Below are positions 49,576 through 58,150 of a DNA stretch of 64,000 bases, one piece after another (the stretch's first letter is position 1; each line of letters begins with the position of its first letter). This DNA comes from Arthrobacter sp. H-02-3 (GTDB lineage: Bacteria; Actinomycetota; Actinomycetes; Actinomycetales; Micrococcaceae). The DNA lies in assembly GCF_003097355.1 (NCBI RefSeq), contig NZ_PYUI01000001.1, forward strand, positions 124,001-188,000, written 5' to 3'. The translations under genes and the position numbers were made by a program. The notes beneath the pieces are model-generated. The model saw only the letters and a list, made by a program, of their open reading frames with translations, ran no database searches and had not been told where the DNA came from.

Positions 49576-50526
49576 ATGCTCCCTGAACTGTCCCCCCTCA
49601 CGTTCGTGGGCGGCCTCCTGCTGGTCTATGCGGCACTGGCGATGGTCTTCACCTTTGTCTTCAAGTCCCGGTCGGCGGTGCCGTTGTCCCGGCGAAGGCC
49701 GGACATGGGACCGCAGACCTCCTCCTTTACCAGGCTGACTGACCATGCAGTCCAGGCCCTGAACAAGGGCGTGCGCCGCGGCGGCACCGGCATATTGAAC
49801 AGGGACAAGCTCGATGCTGCCGGCCTCAAGAAGGGCCCCGGCGACTACGTGCTGATGGCTGGTGCCTTGACCTTCGCCGCAATGGTGGTGGGCTTCCTGA
49901 CGGGCGGGGCGTTCTTCGCGATTCTGCTGCTGGTGCTCACCCCGGTGGCCCTGGTGGTGTTCCTGAATGTCCTTGTCTCCCGGCGGAGAAAGAAATTCGA
50001 TGATCAGGTGCCTGACACCCTGCAGATGTTCTCGGGCGGTCTCCGGGCCGGACACAGCCTGCTGCGCGCCATCGACGCCGCTGCCCAGGAGAGTGAGGTG
50101 CCCATGTCGGAGGAGCTGAACAGAGTGGTCAATGAGACCAGGATCGGCCGCGACCTCGGCGAATCGCTCGACGAGGTGGCACGCAGGACCGACAACGAGG
50201 ACTTCGGCTGGATAGCCCGGTCCGTGGAAATCCACCGGGAAGTCGGCGGGGACCTGGCCGAAGTCTTGGACCACGTGGGGGAAACGATCCGGGACCGGAA
50301 CCAGATCCGCGGCCAGGTGCGGGCGCTCAGCGCTGAGGGCCGAATCTCCGCTTTGGTCCTCATCTCCCTTCCTGTGGTGATGTTCATTGGTTTGACCCTG
50401 TTCAATCCCCTCTACTCGAAGGTGTTCACCAGTACACTGCCCGGCTACCTCATGATCGCCGCCGTCGTGGTCCTCCTCTCGGTCGGCAGCTTCTGGCTCA
50501 GCCGGCTCATCAAGCCGAAGTTCTAG
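49576..50526 (+). CDS. tadB: TadB-like inner-membrane platform protein (set 1)
   Basis: A 316-residue T2SF-domain membrane protein that, with TadC, forms the pilus platform. It has an N-terminal helix, a central helix pair (GALTFAAMVVGFLTGGAFFA) and the cytoplasmic T2SF core DTLQMFSGGLRAGHSLLRAI, RDLGESLDEVARRTDNEDFG and RSVEIHREVGGDLAEVLDHV. Two C-terminal helices follow. The start is two bases past tadA. Confidence 0.92.
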   Translation: MLPELSPLTFVGGLLLVYAALAMVFTFVFKSRSAVPLSRRRPDMGPQTSSFTRLTDHAVQALNKGVRRGGTGILNRDKLDAAGLKKGPGDYVLMAGALTFAAMVVGFLTGGAFFAILLLVLTPVALVVFLNVLVSRRRKKFDDQVPDTLQMFSGGLRAGHSLLRAIDAAAQESEVPMSEELNRVVNETRIGRDLGESLDEVARRTDNEDFGWIARSVEIHREVGGDLAEVLDHVGETIRDRNQIRGQVRALSAEGRISALVLISLPVVMFIGLTLFNPLYSKVFTSTLPGYLMIAAVVVLLSVGSFWLSRLIKPKF

Positions 50527-50544
50527 GGAAGCAGGGAGAGAACA

Positions 50545-51426
50545 GTGCAAACCATCGCCTATGCCGCCATTCTGGCGGTCATCGCCCCGCTGTCCGTCAT
50601 GACGTGGCTAGCCCTGACCGGCGACCGAGCCGGACTCAGGAACATTCAATCCAACCTTGGTAAGCGGCAAAAGACCGGGGCTGCGGCGCTCGGCGCCAAT
50701 GAGCAGCTCGCGTCGCTGGCGAGGAAGGCCATGCCGCAAGGTTACGCAGCATGGCTGGACAAGCAATTGGCCGCTGCCGGCCGGCCAAAGGCGTGGCCGC
50801 TGGCCCGCGTCATCATGGTCAAGCCCCTTCTGGCCTTGGCCGGAGCCGTGCTGGGGATCCTTCTCTACACCGCTGATCCCAAGCCCGCGAAGCTTGGCCT
50901 TGCCCTGGGCGTGACAGCTCTGTGTTACTTCGTCCCGGACATCCTCCTGCGCAACTATGCGGAGAAGCGCCGGGCCGCTATAAAACTGGAATTGCCAAAC
51001 GCGCTGGACCAGATGCTCATTTCGGTTCAGGCAGGCCTGGGTTTTGAAACCGCCATGGCCCGTGCCGGGGAATCCGGGAAGGGACCACTGGCCGACGAAC
51101 TCATCCGGACCCTGCAGGACATCCAGGTGGGGAGATCGCGCAAGGAGGCCTACATCTCTCTGGCCCAGCGCGTGGACGTCCCCGACCTGCGGTCCTTCGT
51201 CCGGGCTGTAGTCCAGGCCGACACTTACGGAATTGCCATCGCCAATGTCCTCAAGGCCCAGGCGAAGGTCATGAGGGTCAAACGGCGGCAACAGGCCGAG
51301 GAGCATGCAATGAAGATGCCTGTGAAGATGCTATTTCCGCTGATCTTTTCAATCCTCCCGGCCCTGTTCATCGTGGTACTTGGCCCCACAGTCATGAACA
51401 TCATGGATATGTTCGCCAGCCGCTGA
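50545..51426 (+). CDS. tadC: TadC-like inner-membrane platform protein (set 1)
   Basis: A 293-residue T2SF-domain partner of TadB. It has an N-terminal helix, a central pair (LLALAGAVLGILLYT), the core ELPNALDQMLISVQAGLGFE, ELIRTLQDIQVGRSRKEAY and VVQADTYGIAIANVLKAQAK, and a last helix ending VLGPTVMNIMDMFASR. The ATG (GTG-type codon at the frame start) follows GGGAGAG by six bases. It ends set 1 and is followed by a hairpin. Confidence 0.92.
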   Translation: MQTIAYAAILAVIAPLSVMTWLALTGDRAGLRNIQSNLGKRQKTGAAALGANEQLASLARKAMPQGYAAWLDKQLAAAGRPKAWPLARVIMVKPLLALAGAVLGILLYTADPKPAKLGLALGVTALCYFVPDILLRNYAEKRRAAIKLELPNALDQMLISVQAGLGFETAMARAGESGKGPLADELIRTLQDIQVGRSRKEAYISLAQRVDVPDLRSFVRAVVQADTYGIAIANVLKAQAKVMRVKRRQQAEEHAMKMPVKMLFPLIFSILPALFIVVLGPTVMNIMDMFASR

Positions 51427-51464
51427 TCCAGCGGGCGTCCCGTCATTTCGGGCAGCCACAGACC

Positions 51465-51496
51465 GGACCCCCTTGGACCCAGAGCCGAGGGGGTCC
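51465..51496 (+). terminator. Hairpin terminator after tad set 1
   Basis: GGACCCCCT and AGGGGGTCC form a 9-bp perfect stem with a 14-base loop, 38 bases past tadC, followed by TTCGG. It separates set 1 from the set 2 pilin genes. Confidence 0.65.
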
Positions 51497-51675
51497 TTCG
51501 GCGTGCCCGACGCACGATGGGCGCAAGATGAGCGCAGGGAATGTACAGGAAACGTGCAGTTTGGGAAGCCTTAGCACAGGATGCGTCAAAGGCGAATCAC
51601 CGGCGTGTCGGTGCTTGCTACGTTTCCCTCAGCGCTGGTGCAGGACCAGCCGCCCAACTCGCTCAGGAGTTAACA

Positions 51676-51888
51676 ATGCGTTCCTTTCTCTCCGCTTTCG
51701 CAACCCGTCTTCGCCGCGACCAGCGCGGCGCCACCGCCGTCGAGTACGGCATCATGGTCTCCCTCATTGCCGTCGTGATCATCGTCGCCGTGACGCTCCT
51801 CGGCACCACGATGAAAAACACGTTCAACCAGGTGCAATGCCAGGTTTCAGGTAAGACCTGGACAGCCGCTACGTCGACTTGCGCGTAG
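51676..51888 (+). CDS. flp: Flp type IVb pilin (set 2, first copy)
   Basis: A 70-residue Flp prepilin. An 18-residue basic leader ends RRDQRG, then mature ATAVEYGIMVSLIAVVIIVA (Glu +5, Tyr +6). The mature part ends with a short loop between two cysteines, QCQVSGKTWTAATSTCA. The ATG follows AGGAG by six bases. It differs clearly from the set 1 pilin and resembles its neighbour at 51938. Confidence 0.93.
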   Translation: MRSFLSAFATRLRRDQRGATAVEYGIMVSLIAVVIIVAVTLLGTTMKNTFNQVQCQVSGKTWTAATSTCA

Positions 51889-51937
51889 CGCCCCGGCGAG
51901 TTCATTCTCTGCTAGCCAGCCCGTTCAGGAGGCATCC

Positions 51938-52165
51938 ATGCGTTCTTTCTTAAGTAACATCACTGCCCGTCTTTGCCGCGACCAGCGCGGCGCCACCGCC
52001 GTTGAATACGGCATCATGGTCTCGCTGATAGCCGTCGTGATCATCGTCGCCGTAACTCTCCTCGGTGGCACCTTGCATGACACCTTCGTGCAAGTCCAAT
52101 GCTCGGTATCGCATGGGACTTTCGCTGCCGGAGGAGCGGCCGGGCAGGCAACCTGCACGCCGTAA
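51938..52165 (+). CDS. flp: Flp type IVb pilin (set 2, second copy)
   Basis: A 75-residue near-duplicate of the preceding pilin. The leader is MRSFLSNITARLCRDQRG, followed by the same ATAVEYGIMVSLIAVVIIVA helix and then LLGGTLHDTFVQVQCSVSHG. Two cysteines again frame the C-terminal region, here with a Gly/Ala insertion (FAAGGAAGQATCTP). The leader contains an extra Cys in place of Arg. The ATG follows AGGAG by seven bases. Tandem duplication is likely. Confidence 0.93.
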   Translation: MRSFLSNITARLCRDQRGATAVEYGIMVSLIAVVIIVAVTLLGGTLHDTFVQVQCSVSHGTFAAGGAAGQATCTP

Positions 52166-52270
52166 TCGGCATCGGCCCCGAACGCATCGGCGCGTGAATG
52201 TGTGGTGGCGGACCGGTGCCGCCACCAGACGTCCATCGCCGGCAATCCACAGGCAGAAAGGCGGTCCCCC

Positions 52271-52645
52271 ATGTCCAAGACAAAAGAACGGGGGGCCGCT
52301 GCTGTGGAGTTTGCGCTCCTGGCTCCGGTACTGATCATGCTGCTACTGGGCATCATGGAATTCGGTCGCGCCTACAATGTCCAGATTTCACTGTCCAGCG
52401 CCGCCCGCGAAGGCGTGCGCGTGATGGCCATAGGCAACGACGCCACGGCAGCGCGAACCGCCGCCAAGAACGCCGTGACAGCGCTGAAGCCCGCCTTGAC
52501 GGACGCCAACATCACCGTCAGCCCCGCTACGTGCACCACCGGAGCGCAAGTGACGTTCACCATCAGCTACACCCTCGCCACCATGACCGGCATCGCCGGG
52601 CCGTTCCCGATGCAAGGCAAAGGAGTAATGGTATGCGGAGGCTAG
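52271..52645 (+). CDS. tadE: TadE-like minor pilin (set 2)
   Basis: A 124-residue TadE-type pseudopilin: TKERGAAAVEFALLAPVLIM at the N-terminus, LLLGIMEFGRAYNVQISLSS, then a soluble region with two cysteines (ATCTTGAQVTFTISYT, VMVCGG). It is close to the set 1 copy in length and order. The ATG at 52271 follows AAAGGCGG. It overlaps tadG by 13 bases, exactly as in set 1. Confidence 0.9.
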   Translation: MSKTKERGAAAVEFALLAPVLIMLLLGIMEFGRAYNVQISLSSAAREGVRVMAIGNDATAARTAAKNAVTALKPALTDANITVSPATCTTGAQVTFTISYTLATMTGIAGPFPMQGKGVMVCGG

Positions 52646-53670
52646 GCAGGGGAATCGCGGCAGGGACCAGCGAGCACGGGGCCATCAGCGTTCTTGTCGC
52701 AATCCTCATGGTGGTCCTCCTGGGCTTTGCGGCCCTCGCCGTCGACACCGGCGTCCTCTACGCAGAACGGACCCAGTTGCGGAACGGAGCCGATGCCGCC
52801 GCCATTGCCGTTGCCCAGAAGTGCGCGAAAGACGTCAATGATCCGGACTGTTCCAGCACTTCCACGCTTGCCGCCGGTCTCGCGAACAGCAATGCCGGGG
52901 ACGGGCTGAGCAACGTGAAGTCCCTCCTGTTGGACAAGAATGCGCGGACCGTCACAGTGGTTGCCGGCGCCCAGGAAGCGGGCAAGCAGGCCAACAACGT
53001 CTCGCTGTTTTTTGGCCGCGCCCTTGGCTTCAACAGCACCGAGGTCAATGCCCCATCGACGGCCAAGTGGGGCAGCCCGGTTGCCGGGACAACGGCTTTT
53101 CCCCTGACTTTTTCCATCTGCCAGGTCAAGGGGCACGTCGACGGGACTCTGCAATTGCTCCAGAGCCACGGCAGCGGCGCCAACCCCAGCTGCAACTACG
53201 GACCGTCCGGGGCTGCGGTCGAGGGCGGCTTCGGGTGGCTCCCTAACGATCCCGGCATTTGCGGGGGGCTGATAGACCTTGCAGTCAGCGAAGGAGGAAG
53301 CGATCCAGGCAACAGCGCCCCTGCTGCCTGCGACGCAACGCTTCAGCGCTGGGCTGCCGATATCACCGCGGGCCGAGACGTCGTTGTCCTGCTACCCGTC
53401 TTCAATAAGGTGACCGGCACCGGAGCCGGCGCCGTATATGGGCTGATCTCATTTGCGGCCTTCAAGGTCGCCGGCTGGAGTTTCAGCGGTAACAACAGCC
53501 TCCCCGACTCGTTCCACAACAAGTCTCCCGACGTTCCATCGGCAGTGAAATGTGACGGCAACTGCCGCGGCATCATCGGGAGCTTCATCCAGTACGTGTC
53601 GCTGGCGAACGGTTTCACCCTTGGGCCCGTGGACGCTTATGGAGCCACCGTCGTGAAACTCACGCAATAG
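52633..53670 (+). CDS. tadG: TadG-like pilus assembly protein (set 2)
   Basis: A 345-residue paralogue of the set 1 gene. The membrane segment AISVLVAILMVVLLGFAALA is followed by VDTGVLYAERTQLRNGADAA. The outer part has FPLTFSICQ, YGPSGAAVEGGFGWLPNDPG, EGGSDPGNSAPAACDATLQ, GLISFAAFKVAGW and RGIIGSFIQYVSL, matching the set 1 blocks in order. The start overlaps tadE out of frame. Confidence 0.85.
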   Translation: MRRLGRGIAAGTSEHGAISVLVAILMVVLLGFAALAVDTGVLYAERTQLRNGADAAAIAVAQKCAKDVNDPDCSSTSTLAAGLANSNAGDGLSNVKSLLLDKNARTVTVVAGAQEAGKQANNVSLFFGRALGFNSTEVNAPSTAKWGSPVAGTTAFPLTFSICQVKGHVDGTLQLLQSHGSGANPSCNYGPSGAAVEGGFGWLPNDPGICGGLIDLAVSEGGSDPGNSAPAACDATLQRWAADITAGRDVVVLLPVFNKVTGTGAGAVYGLISFAAFKVAGWSFSGNNSLPDSFHNKSPDVPSAVKCDGNCRGIIGSFIQYVSLANGFTLGPVDAYGATVVKLTQ

Positions 53671-53716
53671 CACCAGCCGTTGCCGCCCCGTCCACCCACC
53701 AGTTCAGGAGCAGTTT

Positions 53717-54481
53717 TTGAAGTCACGCTTATTGGCAGGAATCGCGGCCCTGGTGCTGGCCGTCATCGGAGCCATCGTGGTGGTCAGCTATGCGCAGGGA
53801 GCCGACGAGCGGGCTGTCCAGGGCCTGGACCCCCAGGACGTCCTCGTCGTGGCGCAAGCCGTCCCCGCAGGCACCACCGTCGAGGCCTTGCTGCCGTTCC
53901 TCACCACCCAGAAACTGCCGGGCACGGCCGTCGCCAAATCCGCGCTCCGCAACCTGGACGGCCTGACCGGCAAGGTCACCGCCGTCGATCTGCTCCCGGG
54001 CGAGCAGCTCGTCGCCGAGCGCCTGATCGCCCCCGAGGAGCTGAAGGCCAGCGGATCGGTACAGGTCCCCGTGGGGCTCCAGGAGGTGTCCTTCCAGTTG
54101 GAGCCGCAGCGCGTTGTCGGCGGCCGGATCGAGGCTGGCGATCACATCGGCATCTTCGTCAATCTCGACAGCGGAGGACTGGAGGCCAAGGCGGACAAGC
54201 AAACCACCCAACTGACAGTCCACAAAGTTCTCGTGACTTCGGTGCAGCGGGCACCATCGGCAGCCCCGTCTTCCCAGCCTTCCCCGGGCTCCACCGCCCC
54301 GGCACAGGACACGTCGCTTCCAACAGGGTCGCTGTTGCTGACGGTCGCCGTGAACGATGTGGACGCCGCCAAGATTGTGTACGCCGCGGAATTCGCCAAG
54401 ATCTGGCTGAGCAAGGAACCGCTCAACGCCACGGACAGCGGCCGGCCAGGAATCATGACGAAACCAGAGGTGTACAAATGA
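53717..54481 (+). CDS. cpaB: RcpC/CpaB-like SAF-domain pilus assembly protein (set 2)
   Basis: A 254-residue paralogue of the set 1 cpaB: LLAGIAALVLAVIGAIVVVS as membrane helix, VLVVAQAVPAGTTVEALLPF and VTAVDLLPGEQLVAERLIAP as SAF domain, GLQEVSFQLEPQRVVGGRIE, then a Ser/Pro linker and LLTVAVNDVDAAKIVYAAEF. The start codon is TTG at 53717, six bases after AGGAG. No closer ATG or GTG fits the N-terminal helix. It overlaps cpaE by 4 bases. Confidence 0.9.
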   Translation: MKSRLLAGIAALVLAVIGAIVVVSYAQGADERAVQGLDPQDVLVVAQAVPAGTTVEALLPFLTTQKLPGTAVAKSALRNLDGLTGKVTAVDLLPGEQLVAERLIAPEELKASGSVQVPVGLQEVSFQLEPQRVVGGRIEAGDHIGIFVNLDSGGLEAKADKQTTQLTVHKVLVTSVQRAPSAAPSSQPSPGSTAPAQDTSLPTGSLLLTVAVNDVDAAKIVYAAEFAKIWLSKEPLNATDSGRPGIMTKPEVYK

Positions 54482-55668
54482 GCCGCTTTGTCCTGATATC
54501 CCCCAATACGGATTTTGATGCCCGCGTCCGGCAGGCCCTCGCCGGCGGTCTGCCAGGCGGCCTGCAGACCTTCGCGTTCGTGAATCCGGCCAACCCGGCG
54601 GAGCTGTTCGCGAACCTCAACCAGGAACGTCCCGAGGTCCTGATCCTGGGGCCGGACGTGCCCGTGGAGGATGCTCTGCGCCTGGCGACCGTGTTCGACG
54701 TCCAACTCCCCGAGCTCAGCGTCATCCTGGTGGGCGAGGCAGATCCGAACTTTGTACTGCTGGCCATGCGGGCCGGCATCCGCGACATCCTCAGCCCGGC
54801 GGCGGATCCCGCGCAGATCCGGGTGCTGCTGGAGCGGGCCTGCCAGTCATTCGCCACCCGAAGCCGGACCTCAACGGCCAAGCAGCCGGACAGTGCCAGA
54901 GGGCTGGTGATCGGTGTCTTCTCCCCCAAGGGCGGGGTCGGTAAGACCACGATTGCCACCAACATCGCGATCGGGCTGGGCAAGGTGGCGCCCATGGGCG
55001 TGGTGATCGTGGACCTGGACCTGCAGTTCGGGGACGTGGCTTCGGGCCTGTATCTGAACCCGGAGCACACCGTGACCGATGCCGTTTCGTCCTCGGCCAG
55101 CCAGGATTCCCTCGTCCTCAAAGCTTTCCTCACGGTCCACCCCGGGAACATCTACGCGCTCTGCGCTCCCCGGACGCCGGAGGAAGCTGATGACATCACA
55201 CCGCATCAGGTCACCCGGCTGCTCGAACAGCTCGCGGAGCAGTTCCAGTACGTCGTGGTCGACACAGCGCCCGGGCTACCCGAGGTGGGACTGGCCGCAC
55301 TCGAACAATGCACCGATGCCGTCTGGGTGACCGCCATGGACGTCCCCAGCATTCGCGGGCTGCGCTCCGGCCTGGAAATCCTCCGGCGCCTGGACCTGCT
55401 TCCCGAGACCCGCCACGTGGTCCTGAACATGGCCGACTCCAAGTCCGGGCTGAGCGTCCAGGACGTCGAGGCGACCATCGGCGCACCCGTGGACGTCAGT
55501 ATCCCCCGGTCCAAGGCAGTCGCGTTCTCCACTAACCGCGGCGTGCCGGTGCTGCAGGACGGCCGCAAGGACCCTGCCGTCAAGGGCCTGAAACAGCTTG
55601 TGGACCGGTTCGATCCCGCCTGGCGCGCCACTGCCCAGAAGAAACTGCACCGGCGGGTGGTGGTCTGA
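54478..55668 (+). CDS. cpaE: CpaE/TadZ-like pilus localisation ATPase (set 2)
   Basis: A 396-residue paralogue of the set 1 cpaE. The receiver-like N-terminal domain is SRFVLISPNTDFDARVRQAL, EVLILGPDVPVEDALRLATV and MRAGIRDILSPAADPAQIRV. The ATPase has the deviant Walker A FSPKGGVGKTTIATNIAIGL and IVDLDLQFGDVASGLYLNPE. The ATG overlaps the cpaB stop as ATGA. An in-frame upstream extension runs through cpaB in another frame and is not real. Confidence 0.92.
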   Translation: MSRFVLISPNTDFDARVRQALAGGLPGGLQTFAFVNPANPAELFANLNQERPEVLILGPDVPVEDALRLATVFDVQLPELSVILVGEADPNFVLLAMRAGIRDILSPAADPAQIRVLLERACQSFATRSRTSTAKQPDSARGLVIGVFSPKGGVGKTTIATNIAIGLGKVAPMGVVIVDLDLQFGDVASGLYLNPEHTVTDAVSSSASQDSLVLKAFLTVHPGNIYALCAPRTPEEADDITPHQVTRLLEQLAEQFQYVVVDTAPGLPEVGLAALEQCTDAVWVTAMDVPSIRGLRSGLEILRRLDLLPETRHVVLNMADSKSGLSVQDVEATIGAPVDVSIPRSKAVAFSTNRGVPVLQDGRKDPAVKGLKQLVDRFDPAWRATAQKKLHRRVVV

Positions 55669-57200
55669 TGAAGCTCTCCGAACGGCTCCGCTCCGTCGAA
55701 GGCACCGCCGACGCCCCCATTGTTCCCCTCCCATCCCACAGGCAGGCGACGACGGCGGACAGCGCCGTCGTCGTCGAGCTCCCCAGCCTCGCACTTCCGG
55801 CCGCACACACCGTCAACACCGCAGGCAACACCGGCGGGACTCATGGCGGGACTCATGGCGGGACTCACGCCAGCACTCCCGAGCCGGCCCGCGGCAAGGG
55901 CCAGCAGCCCGTCGATGCCTTCGCGGCCCTCAAGCAGCGGGCTGCCACGGCGTTGTTTGAGCGCATGGGAACCCGCTTCAACGATTCCGCCTCCAAGGAG
56001 GATGACCTCCGCACCTCCGCGCGGGAAGAGCTGACACGCATCATCGACGCGGAACAGGTCCCCCTATCCGCCGAGGAGCGTGCCCGTCTGGTCCGCGACG
56101 TCGCCGACGACGTCCTGGGCTACGGCCCGCTGCAGCGCCTGCTCGATGATCCCGCCGTCACGGAAATCATGGTCAACCGGATGGACCAGATCTACGTGGA
56201 ACGGCACGGCAAACTCACCCTGACTGAGTCGCGCTTCAGCTCCGAGGATCACCTGCGCAAGGTGATCGAGCGCATCGTCTCCAAGGTGGGCCGGCGGATC
56301 GACGAGTCCTCGCCGCTCGTGGACGCGCGGCTCGAGGACGGGTCCCGCGTCAACGCCGTCATCCCGCCGCTCGCCGTCGGCGGTTCGTCGCTGACCATCC
56401 GAAAGTTCAGCAAGGTGCCGTTGACAGTCCGGAACCTCATCGAGTTCGGCACGCTGACGCCGGAAATGGCAGAACTGCTCAATGCCTGCGTGAAGGCCAA
56501 GCTCAACATCATCGTCTCCGGCGGCACCGGCACAGGCAAGACCACGCTGCTCAACGTACTGTCCTCATTCCTCCCCCACGACGAGCGGATCGTAACCATC
56601 GAGGACGCCGTCGAGCTCCAGATCCAGCAGGAACATGTGGTGCGGCTGGAAAGCCGGCCGCCGAACACGGAGGGCAAGGGCGAGGTCACCATCCGTGAGC
56701 TGCTGCGGAACTCCCTGCGTATGCGGCCCGACCGGATTGTGGTGGGCGAGGTCCGCGGCGGCGAATCGCTGGACATGCTCCAGGCCATGAACACCGGCCA
56801 CGACGGCTCGCTCTCCACCGTCCACTCCAACTCCCCCCGGGATGCTGTAGCCCGCCTCGAGACGCTCGTGCTCATGGCCGGCATGGACCTGCCGCTGCGC
56901 GCCATCAGGGAGCAGATCGCCTCGGCCGTCAACCTCATCATTCAGATCTCCCGGCTGCGGGACGGGACCCGGCGCATCACCCATGTGACCGAGGTCCAGG
57001 GCATGGAAGGGGACATCGTCACGCTCCAAGACGCCTTCGTGTTCGACTACACCGCCGGCGTCGATGCCCACGGCCGGTTCCTCGGCAAGCCGGTCCCCAC
57101 CGGCATCCGCCCGCGCTTCATCGACCGCTTCGAGGACCTGGGCATCCATGTCTCCGCCAACGTGTTCGGCGCGCCGCTGGCGCCGGCCGGAAGGTCGTGA
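55668..57200 (+). CDS. tadA: Tad secretion ATPase CpaF/TadA (set 2)
   Basis: A 510-residue paralogue of the set 1 ATPase. Blocks seen are RLLDDPAVTEIMVNRMDQIY, VGRRIDESSPLVDARLEDGS, Walker A IVSGGTGTGKTTLLNVLSSF, TIEDAVELQIQ, LRMRPDRIVVGEVRGGESLD and the His box TGHDGSLSTVHSNSPRDA. The N-terminal variable region carries three GGTH tetrapeptides in tandem (NTGGTHGGTHGGTHASTPEP), encoded by a 12-base repeat at 55833-55868. The ATG overlaps the cpaE stop as TGATG. Confidence 0.95.
   Translation: MKLSERLRSVEGTADAPIVPLPSHRQATTADSAVVVELPSLALPAAHTVNTAGNTGGTHGGTHGGTHASTPEPARGKGQQPVDAFAALKQRAATALFERMGTRFNDSASKEDDLRTSAREELTRIIDAEQVPLSAEERARLVRDVADDVLGYGPLQRLLDDPAVTEIMVNRMDQIYVERHGKLTLTESRFSSEDHLRKVIERIVSKVGRRIDESSPLVDARLEDGSRVNAVIPPLAVGGSSLTIRKFSKVPLTVRNLIEFGTLTPEMAELLNACVKAKLNIIVSGGTGTGKTTLLNVLSSFLPHDERIVTIEDAVELQIQQEHVVRLESRPPNTEGKGEVTIRELLRNSLRMRPDRIVVGEVRGGESLDMLQAMNTGHDGSLSTVHSNSPRDAVARLETLVLMAGMDLPLRAIREQIASAVNLIIQISRLRDGTRRITHVTEVQGMEGDIVTLQDAFVFDYTAGVDAHGRFLGKPVPTGIRPRFIDRFEDLGIHVSANVFGAPLAPAGRS
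55833..55868 (+). repeat. Three tandem 12-base repeats in tadA (set 2)
   Basis: GGCGGGACTCAT occurs three times in a row, the last copy ending CAC. It encodes GGTH three times in the flexible N-terminal region. Copy-number change would stay in frame. Confidence 0.9.
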
Positions 57201-57207
57201 TCTGTCC

Positions 57208-58143
57208 ATGACCCTGCTGCCTCTTGGCATCGGCCTGCTGTTCTGCGCCGTCCTGGTCCTGGGGATCGTGCTGCTGGCCCCGGGCGGGGCGAGTGTGCCT
57301 CTGGACCGGCGCAGGCCCGCCGAGGGCCAGCCCGAATCGCAGCTGACGCGGTTCGCCGGCTCGGCAGTCCACCTGGTTGACGGCTTTTTCTCCCGGCGCA
57401 CGGTCCGGTTCTTCAACCGCGAGACCCTGGAACAGGCCGGACTGCGCCTGAGCCAGGCGGACTTCTACGTTCTGCTGCTGGCCGGGGCCGTGGCGGGCGC
57501 CATTGCCGGCTTGGTCGTCGCGGGGCCGCTGCTGGCGGTCATGCTTGTCATGCTGGCCCCGGTGGCGGGACACCTCGTGATCGGTTTCCTGACCGGCAAG
57601 CGCCGCACCAAGTTCGATCAGCAGCTCGGCGACACCCTGCAGCTGCTCTCCGGGGGCCTCCGCGCCGGCCACAGCATCCTGCGCGCCATCGACGCAGCCG
57701 CGTCCGAATCGCAGAGCCCGACGTCGGAGGAGATGCGCCGCGTGGTCACGGAGACAAGCCTGGGCCGGGACCTGTTGGCATCCCTCAGCGATACCGCGGA
57801 CCGGATGCGGAACGAGGACTTTGTCTGGATCGCCCAGGCCATCCAGATCAACCGCGAGGTGGGTGGCAACCTCGCCGAAGTCCTGGACCAGGTCAACGAG
57901 ACCATCCGCGAGCGCAGCGAGATCAAGGGCCACATCAAGTCCCTCGCGGCCGAAGGCAAGTTCTCCGCCTATATCCTCATGGCCATGCCGATCGGGATCG
58001 TGGTGATGCTGATGCTGGTCAACCCGGGCTACATGAACGTCATGTTCACGCATCCGCTGGGCTGGGGCATGATCGTCGCCTCCGTGATCCTCATGACCAT
58101 TGGCGGTCTGTGGATGCGCAAAATCATCGACCTGAAGTTCTGA
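57208..58143 (+). CDS. tadB: TadB-like inner-membrane platform protein (set 2)
   Basis: A 311-residue T2SF-domain protein. N-terminal helix LPLGIGLLFCAVLVLGIVLL, central helices AGAVAGAIAGLVVAGPLLAV, core DTLQLLSGGLRAGHSILRAI, SLGRDLLASLSDTADRMRNE, IQINREVGGNLAEVLDQVNE, and a C-terminal helix pair. The ATG at 57208 lies seven bases after tadA. A longer in-frame reading overlaps tadA and is not supported. Confidence 0.92.
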   Translation: MTLLPLGIGLLFCAVLVLGIVLLAPGGASVPLDRRRPAEGQPESQLTRFAGSAVHLVDGFFSRRTVRFFNRETLEQAGLRLSQADFYVLLLAGAVAGAIAGLVVAGPLLAVMLVMLAPVAGHLVIGFLTGKRRTKFDQQLGDTLQLLSGGLRAGHSILRAIDAAASESQSPTSEEMRRVVTETSLGRDLLASLSDTADRMRNEDFVWIAQAIQINREVGGNLAEVLDQVNETIRERSEIKGHIKSLAAEGKFSAYILMAMPIGIVVMLMLVNPGYMNVMFTHPLGWGMIVASVILMTIGGLWMRKIIDLKF

Positions 58144-58150
58144 GGCAGCG

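Noticed and set aside
53680..54477. N-terminal extension of the set 2 cpaE frame
   Set aside because: It runs out of frame through cpaB, is Arg/Gly-rich and lacks any domain. The ATGA overlap start is clear.
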